A stretch of 64,000 bases of DNA from UBA1227 sp045599345. GTDB lineage: Bacteria; Bacillota; Clostridia; Oscillospirales; Acutalibacteraceae. Positions 42,093 to 50,405 of the stretch are shown piece by piece. The stretch spans positions 30,586 to 94,585 of the forward strand of contig JAZRVV010000036.1 of assembly GCA_045599345.1 (NCBI GenBank), in the 5' to 3' direction. Made by a program: the position numbers and the translations under genes. Each line of letters starts with the position of its first letter. Position 1 is the stretch's first letter. A model generated the notes under the pieces. The model saw nothing but the letters and a program-made list of their open reading frames with translations, was not told the DNA's origin and ran no database searches.

Positions 42093-42167
42093 GGCCCGGT
42101 GGTCAAGTGGTCAAGACACCGCCCTTTCACGGCGGTAACACGAGTTCAAATCTCGTCCGGGTCACCA
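42093..42167 (+). tRNA. tRNA-Glu (UUC)
   Basis: 75-nt cloverleaf with encoded CCA. Acceptor GGCCCGG / CCGGGTC, anticodon loop CTTTCAC between CCGCC and GGCGG, T loop GAGTTCAAATCTC. Transcribed with tRNA-Met and ended by the terminator at its 3' edge. Confidence 0.96.
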
Positions 42168-42200
42168 AAAAAGAGATGGCATTTTGCCATCTCTTTTTTT
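42167..42200 (+). terminator. Terminator after tRNA-Glu
   Basis: AAAAAAGAGATGGC pairs with GCCATCTCTTTTTT around an ATTTT loop. The symmetric A- and T-runs make it usable from both strands, so it probably also ends the glycosylase gene at 42211. Confidence 0.95.
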
Positions 42201-42210
42201 ATTCTTCAAA

Positions 42211-43116
42211 CTATATATTTCTTCTCCAATGGAATAAATACTGTTGAGCAATTCCTCTTGTGCCCACCGTGCATTCTGGTAGTCCATTTGGATAGAGTTC
42301 TTCCATTATCTTTTTAACCCATGTGTCAACTGGGAAGGCGTCGATTTGATCACAACCATAGAGGAGAGCACACTGTGCAACCTTTGGCCCAACACCTGTA
42401 ATTTTTAATAGCTCTGCTTCCGCTTCATCTAGCGGGAGCTTTTTTAATTTCTCAAGGTCTAGTTCGCCTGATGCCACTTTCCTTGCGGCATCAATTATAT
42501 ATTTGTTTCTAAAACCTGCCCTAATCGGCGCAAGGTCGTCTTCGCTTAGCTTTGCGAGGTCTTGTGCACTTGGGAAGGTGAAGAACTCTTTGTTGTATTC
42601 AAGACCGTTCTCGTCCACAACAGGCACAAGCCTTACTCTCTCTCCATAAGTCTCACAGAGGCGCTCAATTATTCCTTTTATTCGCGGAATATTGTTGTTT
42701 TGCGAGATGATAAAGGAACAGAGTGTCTCCCAAGGATCTTGATTGGTTATTCTTATACCATAATATTTATCTATAGCAGCATTCAGGCTTTTGTCATTTG
42801 ATGCTTTGTATGAATCGAGAATGGTGTCGTAGTTGCGTTCAAGATCGAAATATGGAACCCAAAACTTGTAGAATTCATCTACGCTGCAATTATAAAAGGT
42901 GATGTGCCCAGTATTTGGGTCCTGTGAGAGTTCACCGAATTTAAATATCCGCCTGCCATCCTTGATTCCGCTGACAACTGCGCACCAGTGACCGGCAGCA
43001 TTCTTCTGCCAACGGAAAGATTGGCCACAATCCAGCGTTAAATCCAGGGATAAACAATGAATATTTTTTACTGTCAAGTTACAGTTGTTGTTTTCGAGTG
43101 TAAAAAATTTGCCCAC
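42211..43116 (-). CDS. 8-oxoguanine DNA glycosylase (OGG1-type)
   Basis: 301-residue OGG1-like base-excision glycosylase that removes 8-oxoguanine. The N-terminal OGG domain holds LDCGQSFRW near residue 29. The HhH-GPD domain holds ITGVGPKVAQCALL (catalytic Lys) and AFPVDTWVKKIM (catalytic Asp). GTG start at 43116 with AAGGAAGG about 7 nt upstream on the minus strand. Found in Clostridia as an alternative to MutM. Second oxidative-damage glycosylase in this region beside nth. Confidence 0.93.
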   Translation of the reverse strand: MGKFFTLENNNCNLTVKNIHCLSLDLTLDCGQSFRWQKNAAGHWCAVVSGIKDGRRIFKFGELSQDPNTGHITFYNCSVDEFYKFWVPYFDLERNYDTILDSYKASNDKSLNAAIDKYYGIRITNQDPWETLCSFIISQNNNIPRIKGIIERLCETYGERVRLVPVVDENGLEYNKEFFTFPSAQDLAKLSEDDLAPIRAGFRNKYIIDAARKVASGELDLEKLKKLPLDEAEAELLKITGVGPKVAQCALLYGCDQIDAFPVDTWVKKIMEELYPNGLPECTVGTRGIAQQYLFHWRRNI

Positions 43117-43620
43117 GTTTTGACCTTCCTTTTGTGCATTTTATACTTCCAAAAAAATCGTAGTTTTTCGTGCAATTTGCTATTTATTTTTTTAGTGGTA
43201 AAGACTTTTTAACGTTTCGTAATCACATTAATTGTCAACCCCAAATTTATCCGCAAAGTTGTCAAAATGTGCTCAAAAGCCTATTACTACGTTATATAAA
43301 ATTTTTATTTCCGCAAATTCCACCGAGTTTTGAACAATTTAGGGGTGTTTTTATATTACAGTTAGTATAATTCGCCGTTTTTGCTCCAAAAAAATTTGTC
43401 AAAAACCCCTTGACAAGTCTAAAACCACGTAGGAGTGGGTTTTTGTGAAATAACCTAGGTACGTGGTTTATGAACATATATCCGATTTGATTTCGTATGG
43501 TAAAGCGTGATAATACTTTTGACAAAAAATGTCAAAGTGAATATTTTTCTGTATTAGAAAAATAAATGAATATATATTAGTTTCACGCATTTAAACAAAC
43601 AAATACCGATAAAATGTAGT
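43117..43620. other. AT-rich gene-free stretch with repeated TTGTCAA elements and inverted repeats
   Basis: 504 nt between rarA and the OGG gene, both on the minus strand, with no credible coding sequence. Five exact copies of TTGTCAA or its complement TTGACAA occur at 43232, 43259, 43396, 43410 and 43519, plus ATGTCAA at 43529. Two of them form a hairpin (43396-43416), two others another (43519-43535). A perfect 10-bp inverted repeat AAACCACGTA / TACGTGGTTT lies at 43422-43431 and 43460-43469. Promoter of the OGG gene should be here but was not clearly found. Confidence 0.6.
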
Positions 43621-44871
43621 TTATTTTTTGATATTGTCCCAATAAGCTTTGGTTGCTTGCTCTATCTTGTTGTCACCGAACTCATAGTATGTTGTATCTT
43701 TGATTGCATCAGGAAGATATTGTTGCTTTAGCCAGTGATTTGGATAGTCGTGTGGGTATTGATAGAACTGACCTTTGACTGCCTGATCCTCTCCATCAAA
43801 GTGTTTGTTTTGAAGTGTGCGAGGGATGGCGCCAAAGTTGCCACTTTGGATGTCAGCCATCGCAGCTTCGATTGCACAGACGCCAGAGTTTGACTTGGGA
43901 CTTGTGGCAACAAGGATGACTGCGTCAGCAAGTGGAATCTGAGCTTCTGGCAATCCAACTTGGAGCGCGATGTCGCATGCTGATTTTACAATAGGAATAA
44001 TTTGAGGATATGCAAGGCCAACGTCCTCGCATGCGCAGACGAGCAGGCGGCGGACAGCCGATATCAAATCTCCTGCTTCCAAAAGTCGTGCAAGATAGTG
44101 GAGCGCAGCGTCAGGGTCCGAGCCACGCATTGACTTTTGGTAAGCAGAAAGGATGTCATAGTGGTCATCGCCTGCGCGATCATAGCGCATAGCGCTGTGG
44201 CCTGTGATGTCGGTAACGAGATCCTTCGTTACCTTGCCATTTAGTGCCGCAAGGCCAATAAGTTCCACTGTATTGATCGCCTTGCGCACGTCGCCGCCAG
44301 CGCTGGTCGCGATGTCGAGTGTTAGACCGTCCTCGATATCATACTCGACGCCGTTCTCTTCGCTCAATATTGAAAAAGCGCGAAGAACGGCCTTCTCAAT
44401 CTCGGCCGGCGTCACTGATTTAAACTCAAACACAGAGCAACGGCTGATTACAGCATTGTATACATAAAAATATGGGTTCTCTGTGGTGGAAGCAATCATA
44501 GTAATCTTGCCACTCTCCAAAAATTCAAGGAGTGACTGTTGCTGCTTCTTATTAAAATACTGAATCTCATCAAGGTATAAAAGGATACCATTAGGCGTCA
44601 TAAGTGTATCGACATCTGCGATAATATCCTTGATGTCATTTACAGATGCATTAGTTGCATTGAGCTTATAGAGACGTTTGTTAGTTTGCTTTGCAATAAT
44701 GCTCGCAAGCGTTGTCTTTCCTATGCCTGATGGTCCATAGAATATTAAGTTTGGAATTTCACCGGATTCGATGATATTTCTAAGGGCCTTGCCTGGCCCT
44801 AAAAGGTGTTCTTGTCCTACCATTTCGTCCAAATTTGTTGGGCGAAGACGATCGGCTAGAGGTGAGCTCAT
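43621..44871 (-). CDS. rarA: Replication-associated recombination protein RarA (MgsA AAA+ ATPase)
   Basis: 416-residue AAA+ ATPase related to clamp loaders, acting at stalled forks. N-terminal PLADRLRPTNLDEMVGQEHLLG, Walker A GPSGIGKTT near residue 46, Walker B LLYLDEIQ near 98, and sensor 1 IASTTENP near 125. The C-terminal tetramerisation domain includes MRGSDPDAALHYLARLLEAGD. Own promoter on the minus strand. Confidence 0.96.
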   Translation of the reverse strand: MSSPLADRLRPTNLDEMVGQEHLLGPGKALRNIIESGEIPNLIFYGPSGIGKTTLASIIAKQTNKRLYKLNATNASVNDIKDIIADVDTLMTPNGILLYLDEIQYFNKKQQQSLLEFLESGKITMIASTTENPYFYVYNAVISRCSVFEFKSVTPAEIEKAVLRAFSILSEENGVEYDIEDGLTLDIATSAGGDVRKAINTVELIGLAALNGKVTKDLVTDITGHSAMRYDRAGDDHYDILSAYQKSMRGSDPDAALHYLARLLEAGDLISAVRRLLVCACEDVGLAYPQIIPIVKSACDIALQVGLPEAQIPLADAVILVATSPKSNSGVCAIEAAMADIQSGNFGAIPRTLQNKHFDGEDQAVKGQFYQYPHDYPNHWLKQQYLPDAIKDTTYYEFGDNKIEQATKAYWDNIKK

Positions 44872-44907
44872 TTTTTGTCCTCCATTGACATTTCTTATAT
44901 ACCATTT

Positions 44908-44936
44908 ATAATATACGCGCGCGGGAGGGTTTGCAA
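44908..44936 (-). promoter_or_regulatory. Promoter for rarA
   Basis: On the minus strand TTGCAA (44936-44931), 17-nt spacer, TATTAT (44913-44908). The spacer contains an unusual GCGCGCG run. Confidence 0.75.
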
Positions 44937-45038
44937 GAATTTAGTTGAAAAAGGTGCAAATATAAACAAATTGTAAACTTTTCATCTACAATATATGCCA
45001 TTTGGTGGCGGTTTTGGGCAGTTTTAACTATATGTTGT

Positions 45039-45061
45039 GTTTAACAAAGATCAGGTTAAAC
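45039..45061. promoter_or_regulatory. Dyad element upstream of the S10 operon promoter
   Basis: Perfect inverted repeat GTTTAAC-N9-GTTAAAC, interleaved with ACAAAG ... CTTTGT (45044-45067). It lies 27 nt upstream of the likely -35 of the S10 promoter. Candidate operator; binding factor unknown. Confidence 0.45.
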
Positions 45062-45087
45062 CTTTGTAGAAAACTGACGAAAATTTT

Positions 45088-45114
45088 TTGAAATAATTGT
45101 TGCATTATTATAAT
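45088..45114 (+). promoter_or_regulatory. Likely promoter of the S10-spc-alpha operon
   Basis: TTGAAA (45088-45093), 15-nt spacer, TATAAT (45109-45114). The short spacer is not ideal, but the -10 is perfect and it is the best candidate in the 482-nt gap. Transcription would start near 45121. Confidence 0.55.
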
Positions 45115-45120
45115 GCGCGT

Positions 45121-45353
45121 GGTAATATATTGAGGCGCGCGAGAAGGGATTACTGTGCCCTTTTGCACGTAGATATGCGTTGATGCGGGAGGTGGCTACC
45201 TCCAAGGTAGGGAATTTCCGCGGAGTATGTCCGATTTTAAACCGGGCGAAACAATATGCCGTTTTGCCAACCGGGATAACTTTGTTTTCTCAGGTTTTTT
45301 AATTAGTGAATGAGGAAACGCCCGGCGGTGTGTATTTTAATGGAGGAATAAAA
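45121..45353 (+). ncRNA. Structured 5' leader of the S10 operon
   Basis: About 230 nt of untranslated leader. Visible pairings: GGAGGT-GGCT-ACCTCC (near 45190-45205) and a long-range CCGGGCG (45242-45248) with CGCCCGG (45319-45325), which ends about 15 nt before the ribosome-binding site TGGAGGA. A second CCGGG at 45271-45275 could compete for the same partner. A T6 run lies at 45295-45300. This suits autogenous control by a ribosomal protein, as known for S10 leaders in other bacteria, but the class was not identified. Confidence 0.55.
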
Positions 45354-45665
45354 ATGGCAGTAAAAGAAAAAATCAGAATCAGACTTAAGGGTTATGACCA
45401 CAATCTTGTAGATGCAGCAGCAGAGAAGATTGTTGAAACAGCAAAGCGCACAGGCGCTAAGGTTTCTGGTCCAGTTCCACTTCCAACAGAGAAGGAAGTA
45501 GTTACAATCCTTCGTGCTGTTCATAAGTACAAGGACAGCCGTGAACAGTTTGAGCAGCGCACACACAAGAGACTCATCGACATATTGAGACCTTCAAACA
45601 AAACTGTTGAAGCTCTCACAGGTCTTGAGCTTCCTGCAGGTGTAGAGATCGAAATCAAGCTTTAA
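45354..45665 (+). CDS. rpsJ: 30S ribosomal protein S10
   Basis: 103-residue S10, also the NusE antitermination partner. Starts MAVKEKIRIRLKGYDHNLVD. ATG at 45354 preceded by TGGAGGA; an upstream in-frame ATG at 45306 would include part of the regulatory leader. First gene of the 31-gene ribosomal protein operon; rpsL, rpsG, fusA and tuf are not upstream. Confidence 0.98.
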   Translation: MAVKEKIRIRLKGYDHNLVDAAAEKIVETAKRTGAKVSGPVPLPTEKEVVTILRAVHKYKDSREQFEQRTHKRLIDILRPSNKTVEALTGLELPAGVEIEIKL

Positions 45666-45691
45666 TCGCTTGGCAGATCAAACCCTGTAAG

Positions 45692-45718
45692 AGTCATGTT
45701 GGTGGAAACGCCAACCAA
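45692..45718 (+). other. Hairpin between rpsJ and rplC
   Basis: GTTGGT-GGAAAC-GCCAAC hairpin in the 74-nt rpsJ-rplC spacer, the longest gap within the S10 part of the operon. No T-run follows, so it is probably a processing or regulatory element and not a terminator. Confidence 0.45.
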
Positions 45719-45739
45719 TAACTAAAGGAGGAAAATATC

Positions 45740-46375
45740 ATGCAAAAAGGTCTTATCGGAAAGAAAATCGGTATGACACAGCTCTTCGATGAAAAGGGAA
45801 ACGTTGTTCCTGTAACAGTAATCGAAGCAGGTCCATGTGCTGTAACACAGAAGAAGACAGTTGAAAATGATGGTTATGATGCAATTCAGCTTGGCTTCGG
45901 TGATGTTAAGGTACAGAGAGTAAACAAGCCAATGCAGGGTCATTTTGCAAAGGCTGATGTAGCACCAAAGAAGGTTCTCAAGGAATTCCGCCTTGATGAC
46001 TGTGCTGCACTTAACGTAGGCGACATCTTAAAGGCTGACACATTTGAGGTTGGCGACAGAGTAGATGTTGTTGGTACAAGCAAAGGTAAAGGAACCGCTG
46101 GCGCAATTAAGCGTTGGAACTTCGGTAGACTTAAAGAAACTCACGGTTCAGGTCCTGTAGTAAGACATGCCGGTTCACTCGGTGCTTGCTCTGACCCATC
46201 AAGAGTTTTCAAGGGAAAGAAACTCGCTGGTCACTTAGGTGCAGAGAGAGTTACAATCCAAAACTTAGACATCGTTAAAGTAGATGCTGAAAACAACCTC
46301 ATCGCTATCAAGGGCGCTATTCCAGGTCCTAAGGGCGGAATCGTTGTTTTGAAGAACAGCATTAAGAAAGCGTAA
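45740..46375 (+). CDS. rplC: 50S ribosomal protein L3
   Basis: 211-residue L3, an early 23S-binding protein near the peptidyl transferase centre. N-terminus KGLIGKKIGMTQLFDEKGN and the central loop GTAGAIKRWNFGRLKETHGSG are typical. AAAGGAGG at 45724-45731. Confidence 0.98.
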   Translation: MQKGLIGKKIGMTQLFDEKGNVVPVTVIEAGPCAVTQKKTVENDGYDAIQLGFGDVKVQRVNKPMQGHFAKADVAPKKVLKEFRLDDCAALNVGDILKADTFEVGDRVDVVGTSKGKGTAGAIKRWNFGRLKETHGSGPVVRHAGSLGACSDPSRVFKGKKLAGHLGAERVTIQNLDIVKVDAENNLIAIKGAIPGPKGGIVVLKNSIKKA

Positions 46376-46389
46376 GGAGGTAGACTAGA

Positions 46390-47013
46390 ATGCCACAGGT
46401 ATCAGTACTTAATACAACCGGCAAAAAGGTTGGTACTATGGACTTGAACGAAAACATCTTTGGTATTGTTCCAAACATGTCAGCAGTTCATCTTGTAGTA
46501 GTTAATTATTTGGCTAACCAGCGTCAGGGCACACAGTCAACCAAGACACGCTCTGAGGTTAGCGGTGGTGGCAAGAAGCCATGGAGACAGAAGGGCACAG
46601 GTCGTGCTCGCCAGGGTTCAACAAGAGCTCCACAGTGGACACACGGTGGTATCGCTTTTGGTCCAAAGCCACGTTCATATGGTTTCTCAATCAACAAGAA
46701 GGTTAGAAAGCTCGCTATGTTCTCTGCTCTTTCAGACAAAGTAGCAAACGAGGAATTCGTTGTTGTTGATGAGCTTAAGCTCAAGGAAATCAAGACAAAG
46801 GAAATGGTTAAGATTCTTGACGCAGTAAGCGGTGCTAAGAAGACACTCGTTATCACAGATGGCGCTGATGACATCATCTACAAGAGTGCTCGTAACATCA
46901 AGGGCGTTAAGGTTTCACCAGTAAATGCTATCAACGTTTATGATCTCGTTAATTGCAACAAGGTTGTAATCGCAAAGGCAGCAGTTGAAAAGCTTGAGGA
47001 GGTATATGCATGA
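46390..47013 (+). CDS. rplD: 50S ribosomal protein L4
   Basis: 207-residue L4, whose extended loop (KPWRQKGTGRARQGSTRAPQ) reaches into the exit tunnel. In some bacteria L4 represses the S10 operon by binding the leader, which makes it a candidate regulator of the leader at 45121-45353. Overlaps rplW by 4 nt. Confidence 0.98.
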   Translation: MPQVSVLNTTGKKVGTMDLNENIFGIVPNMSAVHLVVVNYLANQRQGTQSTKTRSEVSGGGKKPWRQKGTGRARQGSTRAPQWTHGGIAFGPKPRSYGFSINKKVRKLAMFSALSDKVANEEFVVVDELKLKEIKTKEMVKILDAVSGAKKTLVITDGADDIIYKSARNIKGVKVSPVNAINVYDLVNCNKVVIAKAAVEKLEEVYA

Positions 47014-47306
47014 GTAAGTTAGCACAGGATATTATCCTCAAACCAATCATCACAGAAGCATCAATGGAAAACCAGGCTTACAAGAAGTACACATTCAAAG
47101 TAGCCAAGGATGCTAACAAGATCGAAATTGCTAAAGCAGTTGAAGAGCTCTTCGACGTTAAAGTAGCAAAGGTAAACACAATATCAGTTCGCGGCAAGCT
47201 TCGCCGTCAGGGCCGTTTTGAGGGTTACACAGCTTCTTGGAAGAAGGCAATCGTAACACTCACAGAAGACTCAAAGACAATTGAGTTCTTCGACGGTATG
47301 ATGTAA
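47010..47306 (+). CDS. rplW: 50S ribosomal protein L23
   Basis: 98-residue L23, at the tunnel exit and a docking site for SRP and trigger factor. Contains DIILKPIITEASMENQAYKK and a normal C-terminus. Start overlaps the rplD stop (ATGA). Confidence 0.98.
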   Translation: MSKLAQDIILKPIITEASMENQAYKKYTFKVAKDANKIEIAKAVEELFDVKVAKVNTISVRGKLRRQGRFEGYTASWKKAIVTLTEDSKTIEFFDGMM

Positions 47307-47326
47307 TCGAAAAGGAGGAAATCAAA

Positions 47327-48160
47327 GTGGCAATTAGATACATAAAGCCAATGACTAACGGTACAAGAAACATGTCCGTTACAGATTACTCCGAACTGTC
47401 AAAGGTTGCACCAGAGAGAAGCTTACTTGCTCCTCTTAACAAGAATGCAGGCCGCAACAGTTATGGTAGAATCACAGTTCGTCACCGCGGTGGCGGAAAC
47501 CGTAGAAAGTACAGAATCATCGACTTCAAGAGACAGAAGTTTGATATGCCAGCAACAGTACTCACACTTGAGTACGATCCAAACCGTTCAGCTCATATTG
47601 CTCTTATTCAGTATGAGGATGGCGAGAAGGCATACATCATCGCTCCTGTAGGTCTTAAGGTTGGCGATAAGGTAGTAGCAGGTCCTGATGCTGATATCAA
47701 GCCAGGCAACGCTCTCCCACTTGCAAATATCCCAACTGGTACATTTATCCACAACGTTGAGCTTTATCCAGGTCGCGGCGCTCAGCTCGCTCGTGCAGCT
47801 GGTAACGCAGCTCAGCTTATGGCTAAGGAAGGTGCTTATGCACTCCTTCGTTTGCCATCAGGCGAACTTCGCAACGTTCCAATCAACTGCATGGCTACAA
47901 TCGGCCAGGTAAGTAACACAGACCACGAGAACGTTAAGATCGGTAAGGCTGGTCGTACACGTCATCTCGGTATCCGTCCAACAGTTCGTGGTTCAGTAAT
48001 GAACCCTAACGACCACCCACACGGTGGTGGTGAAGGTAAGTCACCAATCGGTCGTCCAGGTCCTGTTACTCCTTGGGGTAAGCCAGCTCTTGGTTATAAG
48101 ACACGTAATAAGAAAAAGGCTTCCAATAAGATGATCGTAAGACGTCGTAACGGAAAGTAA
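47327..48160 (+). CDS. rplB: 50S ribosomal protein L2
   Basis: 277-residue L2, needed for subunit joining and peptidyl transferase activity. GTG start after AAAGGAGGAAA; begins MAIRYIKPMTNGTRNMSV. The conserved MNPNDHPHGGGEGKSPIGR near residue 225 includes the key histidine. Confidence 0.98.
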   Translation: MAIRYIKPMTNGTRNMSVTDYSELSKVAPERSLLAPLNKNAGRNSYGRITVRHRGGGNRRKYRIIDFKRQKFDMPATVLTLEYDPNRSAHIALIQYEDGEKAYIIAPVGLKVGDKVVAGPDADIKPGNALPLANIPTGTFIHNVELYPGRGAQLARAAGNAAQLMAKEGAYALLRLPSGELRNVPINCMATIGQVSNTDHENVKIGKAGRTRHLGIRPTVRGSVMNPNDHPHGGGEGKSPIGRPGPVTPWGKPALGYKTRNKKKASNKMIVRRRNGK

Positions 48161-48181
48161 TTGTGAAAGGAGTTATGAATA

Positions 48182-48454
48182 ATGAGCAGAAGTCTTAAAA
48201 AGGGCCCATACGTACAAGAAAAGCTCCTCGCACGCGTTGAAAAGATGAACGAAAGTGGCGAGAAGATCGTACTTAAAACATGGAGCCGTTCTTCAACAAT
48301 ATTCCCACAGTTCGTTGGTCATACTTTCGCAGTTCACGATGGACGTAAGCACGTTCCAGTATACGTTACTGAAGATATGGTAGGCCACAAGCTTGGTGAG
48401 TTCGCACCAACAAGAACATTTAAAGGACATGCTGGTTCAAAGACCGGTAAATAA
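48182..48454 (+). CDS. rpsS: 30S ribosomal protein S19
   Basis: 90-residue S19 of the small-subunit head. Begins SRSLKKGPYVQEKLL and contains TWSRSSTIFPQFVGHTFAVH. AAAGGAGT lies upstream. Confidence 0.98.
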   Translation: MSRSLKKGPYVQEKLLARVEKMNESGEKIVLKTWSRSSTIFPQFVGHTFAVHDGRKHVPVYVTEDMVGHKLGEFAPTRTFKGHAGSKTGK

Positions 48455-48474
48455 TGCAGGAAGGAGTGTTTTAA

Positions 48475-48807
48475 ATGGAAGCAACAGCTAAGGTAACATT
48501 CGTTAGAATCGCACCTCGTAAGGTTAAGATTGTACTTGATCTTATTAGAAATCAACCAGCTGATAAAGCAATGGCTATTCTCAAGAACACACCAAAATCT
48601 GCAAGTGAGGTTCTTGTTAAGTTATTAAAGTCAGCAATCGCAAACGCAGAGCAGAAGGACATGGATGTAAGCAAACTTTACGTTTCTTATGCATCTGTTG
48701 ATCAGGGTCCTACACTCAAGCGTATTAGACCTATGTCTAAGGGTCGTGCATACAGAATTAATAAGAAGACATCGCACATCACCCTTAAACTTAAGGAAGC
48801 AGAATAA
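48475..48807 (+). CDS. rplV: 50S ribosomal protein L22
   Basis: 110-residue L22, with a beta-hairpin lining the exit tunnel. Contains VRIAPRKVKIVLDLIRNQ and RIRPMSKGRAYRINKKTSHI, the tunnel-loop region where macrolide-resistance changes occur elsewhere; it looks ordinary here. Confidence 0.98.
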   Translation: MEATAKVTFVRIAPRKVKIVLDLIRNQPADKAMAILKNTPKSASEVLVKLLKSAIANAEQKDMDVSKLYVSYASVDQGPTLKRIRPMSKGRAYRINKKTSHITLKLKEAE

Positions 48808-48823
48808 GAGGAGGAGGTAAAAC

Positions 48824-49492
48824 ATGGGACAGAAAGTTAATCCAACTGGTCTTAGAGTTGGCGTAATTAAGGACTGGGAGTCTCGCTGGTATGCTAACAA
48901 GAGCCAGTTCGCAGACACTCTCCACGAAGACTATGAAATCAGAGAGTACCTTCTCAAGTCACTCGCTTCTGCTGGTGTGCCAAAGGTAGAAATTGAGCGT
49001 GACGCAAAGCGCGTTCGCATCAATATCCACTGCGCAAAGCCAGGTATGGTAATCGGCCGTGGCGGCGCTGAGATCGAAAAGCTTAAGGCTGAATGTGAAA
49101 AGAAGCTCGGTAAAGAGGTTTCTTTGAACATCATCGAGATCAAGCAGCCAGACCTTGACGCTCAGCTCGTTGCAGAGTCAATCGCTGCACAGCTTGAGAA
49201 GCGTGTTTCTTACCGTCGTGCTCTTAAGCTCGCTATCGGTAGAACAATGAGACTTGGCGCTAAGGGTATCAAGGCTCAGGTTTCTGGTCGTCTTGGTGGC
49301 GCAGAAATTGCTCGTTCAGAGAGCTACAAGGAAGGTACTATTCCACTTCAGACAATCCGTGCAGACATTGACTACGGTTTTGCTGAGGCAGATACAACTT
49401 ATGGTCGTATCGGTGTTAAGGTATGGATCTACAAGGGTGAAGTACTTCACGATACACGTAAGACATCTAAGAAGGAAGGGGGAGCTAAGTAA
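48824..49492 (+). CDS. rpsC: 30S ribosomal protein S3
   Basis: 222-residue S3, part of the mRNA entry site. Begins GQKVNPTGLRVGVIKDWESR, and a KH domain with VIGRGGAEIEKLK lies near residue 77. Its stop overlaps the rplP start by 1 nt. Confidence 0.98.
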   Translation: MGQKVNPTGLRVGVIKDWESRWYANKSQFADTLHEDYEIREYLLKSLASAGVPKVEIERDAKRVRINIHCAKPGMVIGRGGAEIEKLKAECEKKLGKEVSLNIIEIKQPDLDAQLVAESIAAQLEKRVSYRRALKLAIGRTMRLGAKGIKAQVSGRLGGAEIARSESYKEGTIPLQTIRADIDYGFAEADTTYGRIGVKVWIYKGEVLHDTRKTSKKEGGAK

Positions 49493-49911
49493 TGTTAATG
49501 CCAAAGAGAGTTAAATACAGAAGACAGCAGAGAGGCCGTCTTACTGGTAAAGCAACTCGTGGCAATACAGTAACTTATGGTGATTATGGTCTTGTGGCTT
49601 TAGAGCCAGCATGGATCACAGCTAACCAGATAGAAGCAGCCCGTATTGCTATGACACGTTACATTAAGCGTGGTGGCCAGGTTTGGATCAAGATTTTCCC
49701 AGACAAGCCAATCACAGAAAAGCCAGCTGAAACTCGAATGGGTTCAGGTAAAGGTTCCCCAGAATATTGGGTAGCAGTAGTTAAGCCAGGCAGAGTTATG
49801 TTCGAAATCGCAGGCGTTGATGAAGAACTTGCTCGTGAGGCTATGCGTCTTGCATCTAACAAGCTCCCAATTAAATGTAAATTTGTAAAGAAAGAGGACG
49901 GTGAGCAGTAA
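49492..49911 (+). CDS. rplP: 50S ribosomal protein L16
   Basis: 139-residue L16, near the A-site tRNA elbow. Begins MLMPKRVKYRRQQRGRLTG, as usual for the family, and a GGAAGGGGG ribosome-binding site lies upstream within rpsC. Overlaps rpmC by 1 nt. Confidence 0.98.
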   Translation: MLMPKRVKYRRQQRGRLTGKATRGNTVTYGDYGLVALEPAWITANQIEAARIAMTRYIKRGGQVWIKIFPDKPITEKPAETRMGSGKGSPEYWVAVVKPGRVMFEIAGVDEELAREAMRLASNKLPIKCKFVKKEDGEQ

Positions 49912-50114
49912 TGAAAGCATCAGAACTTAAGAAACTGTCCGCCGCTGAGCTTGATGCTAAGCTTCTTGAACTTAAGGATGAACTCTTTAAGCTTCGTTTC
50001 CAGCAGGCTATCAATCAGCTCGAAAACCCAATGCGCATCAAGGCCGTTAAGAAGGACATCGCAAGAATTAAGACAATTCAGCGCGACATCGAACTTCACG
50101 GCGAAGATGCTTGA
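49911..50114 (+). CDS. rpmC: 50S ribosomal protein L29
   Basis: 67-residue L29, a helical-hairpin protein beside L23 at the tunnel exit. KASELKKLSAAELDAKLLEL and LRFQQAINQLENP are typical. Confidence 0.98.
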   Translation: MKASELKKLSAAELDAKLLELKDELFKLRFQQAINQLENPMRIKAVKKDIARIKTIQRDIELHGEDA

Positions 50115-50133
50115 GTTTAAGGAGGATTAAGTC

Positions 50134-50388
50134 ATGGAAAGAAATCTTAGAAAGACTCAGGTCGGCCTCGTTTCATCAGATAAGATGGACAAGACTGTAG
50201 TAGTTACAGTAAAAGACAGGGTTAAGCACCCACTTTACAAGAAAATCGTTAACCGTACAGTAAAAATCAAAGCACACGATGAAAATAACGAATGCCATGT
50301 TGGTGACAAGGTTCTTATCATGGAAACTCGTCCAATCTCAAAAGATAAGCATTGGCGTGTAGTTGAAATCATCGAAAAGGCTAAGTAA
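50134..50388 (+). CDS. rpsQ: 30S ribosomal protein S17
   Basis: 84-residue S17 with an OB fold. Begins MERNLRKTQVGLVSSDKMDK, then VTVKDRVKHPLYKK. AAGGAGGA lies upstream. Confidence 0.98.
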   Translation: MERNLRKTQVGLVSSDKMDKTVVVTVKDRVKHPLYKKIVNRTVKIKAHDENNECHVGDKVLIMETRPISKDKHWRVVEIIEKAK

Positions 50389-50405
50389 TTAAGGAGGGAA
50401 CCACT

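Noticed and set aside
43292..43525. Possible small protein of about 77 residues on the minus strand in the gene-free region
   Set aside because: No ribosome-binding site, no family resemblance, and it covers the inverted repeats, so DNA or RNA structure is the better explanation.
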